NCBI RefSeq assembly: GCF_037126285.1
Contig: NZ_CP147012.1
Location: 2,440,001-2,504,000 of the forward strand
Source of the DNA: Bernardetia sp. MNP-M8
GTDB lineage: Bacteria; Bacteroidota; Bacteroidia; Cytophagales; Bernardetiaceae
Direction of reading: 5' to 3'
Length of the DNA: 64,000 nucleotides
Shown here: in pieces, positions 62,759-64,000 of the stretch
How the letters are laid out: every line of letters starts with the position of its first letter
How positions within the stretch are numbered: the first letter of the stretch is position 1
The notes under the pieces: model-generated
What the model saw: only the letters and a program-made list of their open reading frames with translations
Told to the model about the DNA's origin: nothing
Databases searched by the model: none
Program-made: the position numbers and the translations under genes

Positions 62759-62846
62759 CAGAGAGGAAGGGATTCGAACCCCCGATGCCCTTTTGGGGCA
62801 TACTCGCTTTCCAAGCGAGCTCCTTAAGCCACTCGGACACCTCTCT
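62759..62846 (-). tRNA. tRNA-Ser (anticodon GGA)
   Basis: Acceptor stem AGAGAGG / CCTCTCT with discriminator G. Anticodon stem CTCGC/GCGAG encloses TTGGAAA, giving anticodon GGA (reads UCC/UCU). There is a long variable arm with a GCCC/GGGC stem and a normal T-arm. CCA is not encoded. Confidence 0.95.
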
Positions 62847-63182
62847 AAAGTTTATCTATTTTTGAGTAAAGTATCTTTTATTCTTTATTCTATCTACAAA
62901 TAAATTAAGAAAAAACACGGTATGCAAATTTTATTTCATTTTTTTTGATAATATATCCAAACTTATTTTAATAATATGCGTATAAGCATTTTTTATCTTC
63001 AAAAAATGTTCAAAATCAAAACTTTATCAAAAAAAATATCAATACATCTATATTTGCTGTCCTTTGAAGAGATACAAGGTTTGAGAATCTATCAAAATCA
63101 TGTATTTTGTGCTTAATTAGGCTTTTCTACAAATCTATCAACACTTAGGAAATGATTTTATTTTCCTTTATATCAACTGCAC
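62847..63182. other. Intergenic region between tRNA-Ser and the transporter gene
   Basis: About 336 bases, divergent. It should contain promoters in both directions but I see no exact consensus box. A short frame at 63152-63232 is not convincing. Confidence 0.6.
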
Positions 63183-64000
63183 TTGGAGAACAACTTAGAT
63201 ATACAAACCAACAAAATAGAAGATTCGATTAAGATTGATTTGAACACTTCGAAAAGTGGACAAGGCTCAAAGAGAATCTACAAACGCCCTGAACTTCCTA
63301 TTACGGCTGTTTTGGGAAGTGCTTTTCTTATATACGGTATTCTTTACCATGCTGCTGCATTTGCTGTTTTGGGAGCTGTCTTTTCGTATGATAGAAGTAG
63401 TAGTGAAACAACTATTTTGATGAATATTCGGGATATTAGTTACATTGTTTTTACAATTGTAGGAGCTATCATTGTTCCTCGTTGGTCTGCTCGTAATATA
63501 ATTGTTGCTTGTTTGTCATTAATGGCAATTTGTGCTATTGCTGTATCTTTCCAAACTCACAACTTTGCATTAGCTGAATTTTTATTTTTCTTAACAGGAG
63601 GGTCTTTTGCGCTTGTTCGTTTGGCTGCATACTGGCTTCTTAGTTTAGAATCAAAGAAGAAAGGACAACATGCAAGGCGAATAATGCACTTAGAAGGAAT
63701 GTACTTACTGGGAGTTGCTCTTAGTTATATTCTCTTTTTACCTTATATTCAAGATATTGATTCTTCTTGGACTCAAGCCTATTGGATTCTTTTGCCTTTT
63801 TTGGCTATTGCTATTGGTTTTCAGTTTTTACATTATCATTATCCTTTACGTTCTATTCCTGAGTCTTGGAAAAATGAGTTTCGTCATGCTCGTAAATCAC
63901 TGAATGGTTTATTAATTAATTCTATTCTCTTACTTTCCATTTTTTGTGTATTTATTGCTTCTATTATTTATGTTCATTTTGAAGAATGGGCAAATGTTTT
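63183..64000 (+). CDS. Partial MFS-like multi-helix membrane transporter
   Basis: An open frame runs from a TTG start (LENNLDIQTNKIEDSIKID) to the window's edge without a stop, 272 codons so far. There is no in-frame ATG upstream of the first helix, and a stop lies nine codons before the TTG. After a polar start of about 38 residues it shows seven or more hydrophobic helices (AVLGSAFLIYGILYHAAAFAVLG, FTIVGAIIVPRWSARNIIVACLSLMA), resembling a major-facilitator protein. The substrate cannot be assigned. The 3' part is outside the window. Confidence 0.7.
   Translation, partial: MENNLDIQTNKIEDSIKIDLNTSKSGQGSKRIYKRPELPITAVLGSAFLIYGILYHAAAFAVLGAVFSYDRSSSETTILMNIRDISYIVFTIVGAIIVPRWSARNIIVACLSLMAICAIAVSFQTHNFALAEFLFFLTGGSFALVRLAAYWLLSLESKKKGQHARRIMHLEGMYLLGVALSYILFLPYIQDIDSSWTQAYWILLPFLAIAIGFQFLHYHYPLRSIPESWKNEFRHARKSLNGLLINSILLLSIFCVFIASIIYVHFEEWANV

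Noticed and set aside
63152-63232. Short frame (26 codons) starting at ATG 63152, overlapping the transporter start.
   Set aside because: It is out of frame with the long open frame, and has no features; the long frame with TTG start is the better gene model.

Overview
The window is chromosomal DNA of a low-GC member of the Bacteroidota, most likely Cytophagales. A Bernardetia/Flexibacter-litoralis-like marine bacterium is my best guess from gene content, not from a search. The evidence is the A/T-rich base use, exact Bacteroidota-type promoters (TTG, then 19-21 bases, then TAnnTTTG) before tRNA-Leu and a prenyltransferase gene, a carboxypeptidase-regulatory-domain TonB receptor next to a lipoprotein with an acidic surface-export signal, an ExbB/ExbD/ExbD cluster, and many outer-membrane or lipoprotein genes. 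There is no rRNA, prophage or CRISPR array, and most of the window is ordinary chromosome.

Layout. 0-5.6 kb: serine hydrolase, small unknown proteins, NADP-type glutamate dehydrogenase and a Cys-rich lipoprotein. 5.6-10.4 kb: surface lipoprotein plus TonB-dependent receptor. 10.8-19.7 kb: tandem universal stress protein, orphan DppB-type permease, prolyl oligopeptidase, polysaccharide flippase, beta-barrel candidate, VWA lipoprotein. 19.9-22.9 kb: Crp-like regulator with two membrane proteins, then a REP-associated tyrosine transposase (RAYT) bracketed by hairpins and by a 27-bp direct repeat copied from the metH 3' end. 22.9-27.6 kb: metH and a NeuD-like acyltransferase. 27.9-37.7 kb: scattered envelope genes, an amine oxidase, the NAD(P)HX repair enzyme, a cytochrome c and an L,D-transpeptidase. 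37.8-44.3 kb: a 1352-residue hybrid sensor kinase and small unknown genes. 44.5-46.1 kb: a doxX - OhrR-like - nitroreductase operon with a palindrome at its predicted start site. 46.7-59.2 kb: SPOR protein, tRNA-Leu, degenerate TrpF-like protein, SNF2 helicase, prenyl synthase, tatA, gatA, an AbiJ-like defence candidate, nuoH, and a DUF2147 protein. 59.6-62.3 kb: ExbB/ExbD energising cluster. The end holds tRNA-Ser and the start of an MFS-like transporter.

Working together. The ExbB-ExbD cluster would supply proton-motive-force energy to receptors such as the one at 5.7 kb, whose lipoprotein partner is probably exposed on the surface. The doxX/OhrR/nitroreductase genes form a self-regulated redox or electrophile response unit.

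The most unusual signal is a set of dispersed, nested palindromes. Several have the same design (a hairpin, a spacer, then the reverse complement of that hairpin) but unrelated sequences. Together with the single RAYT and its own hairpin set, they suggest an active or recently active REP/RAYT system.
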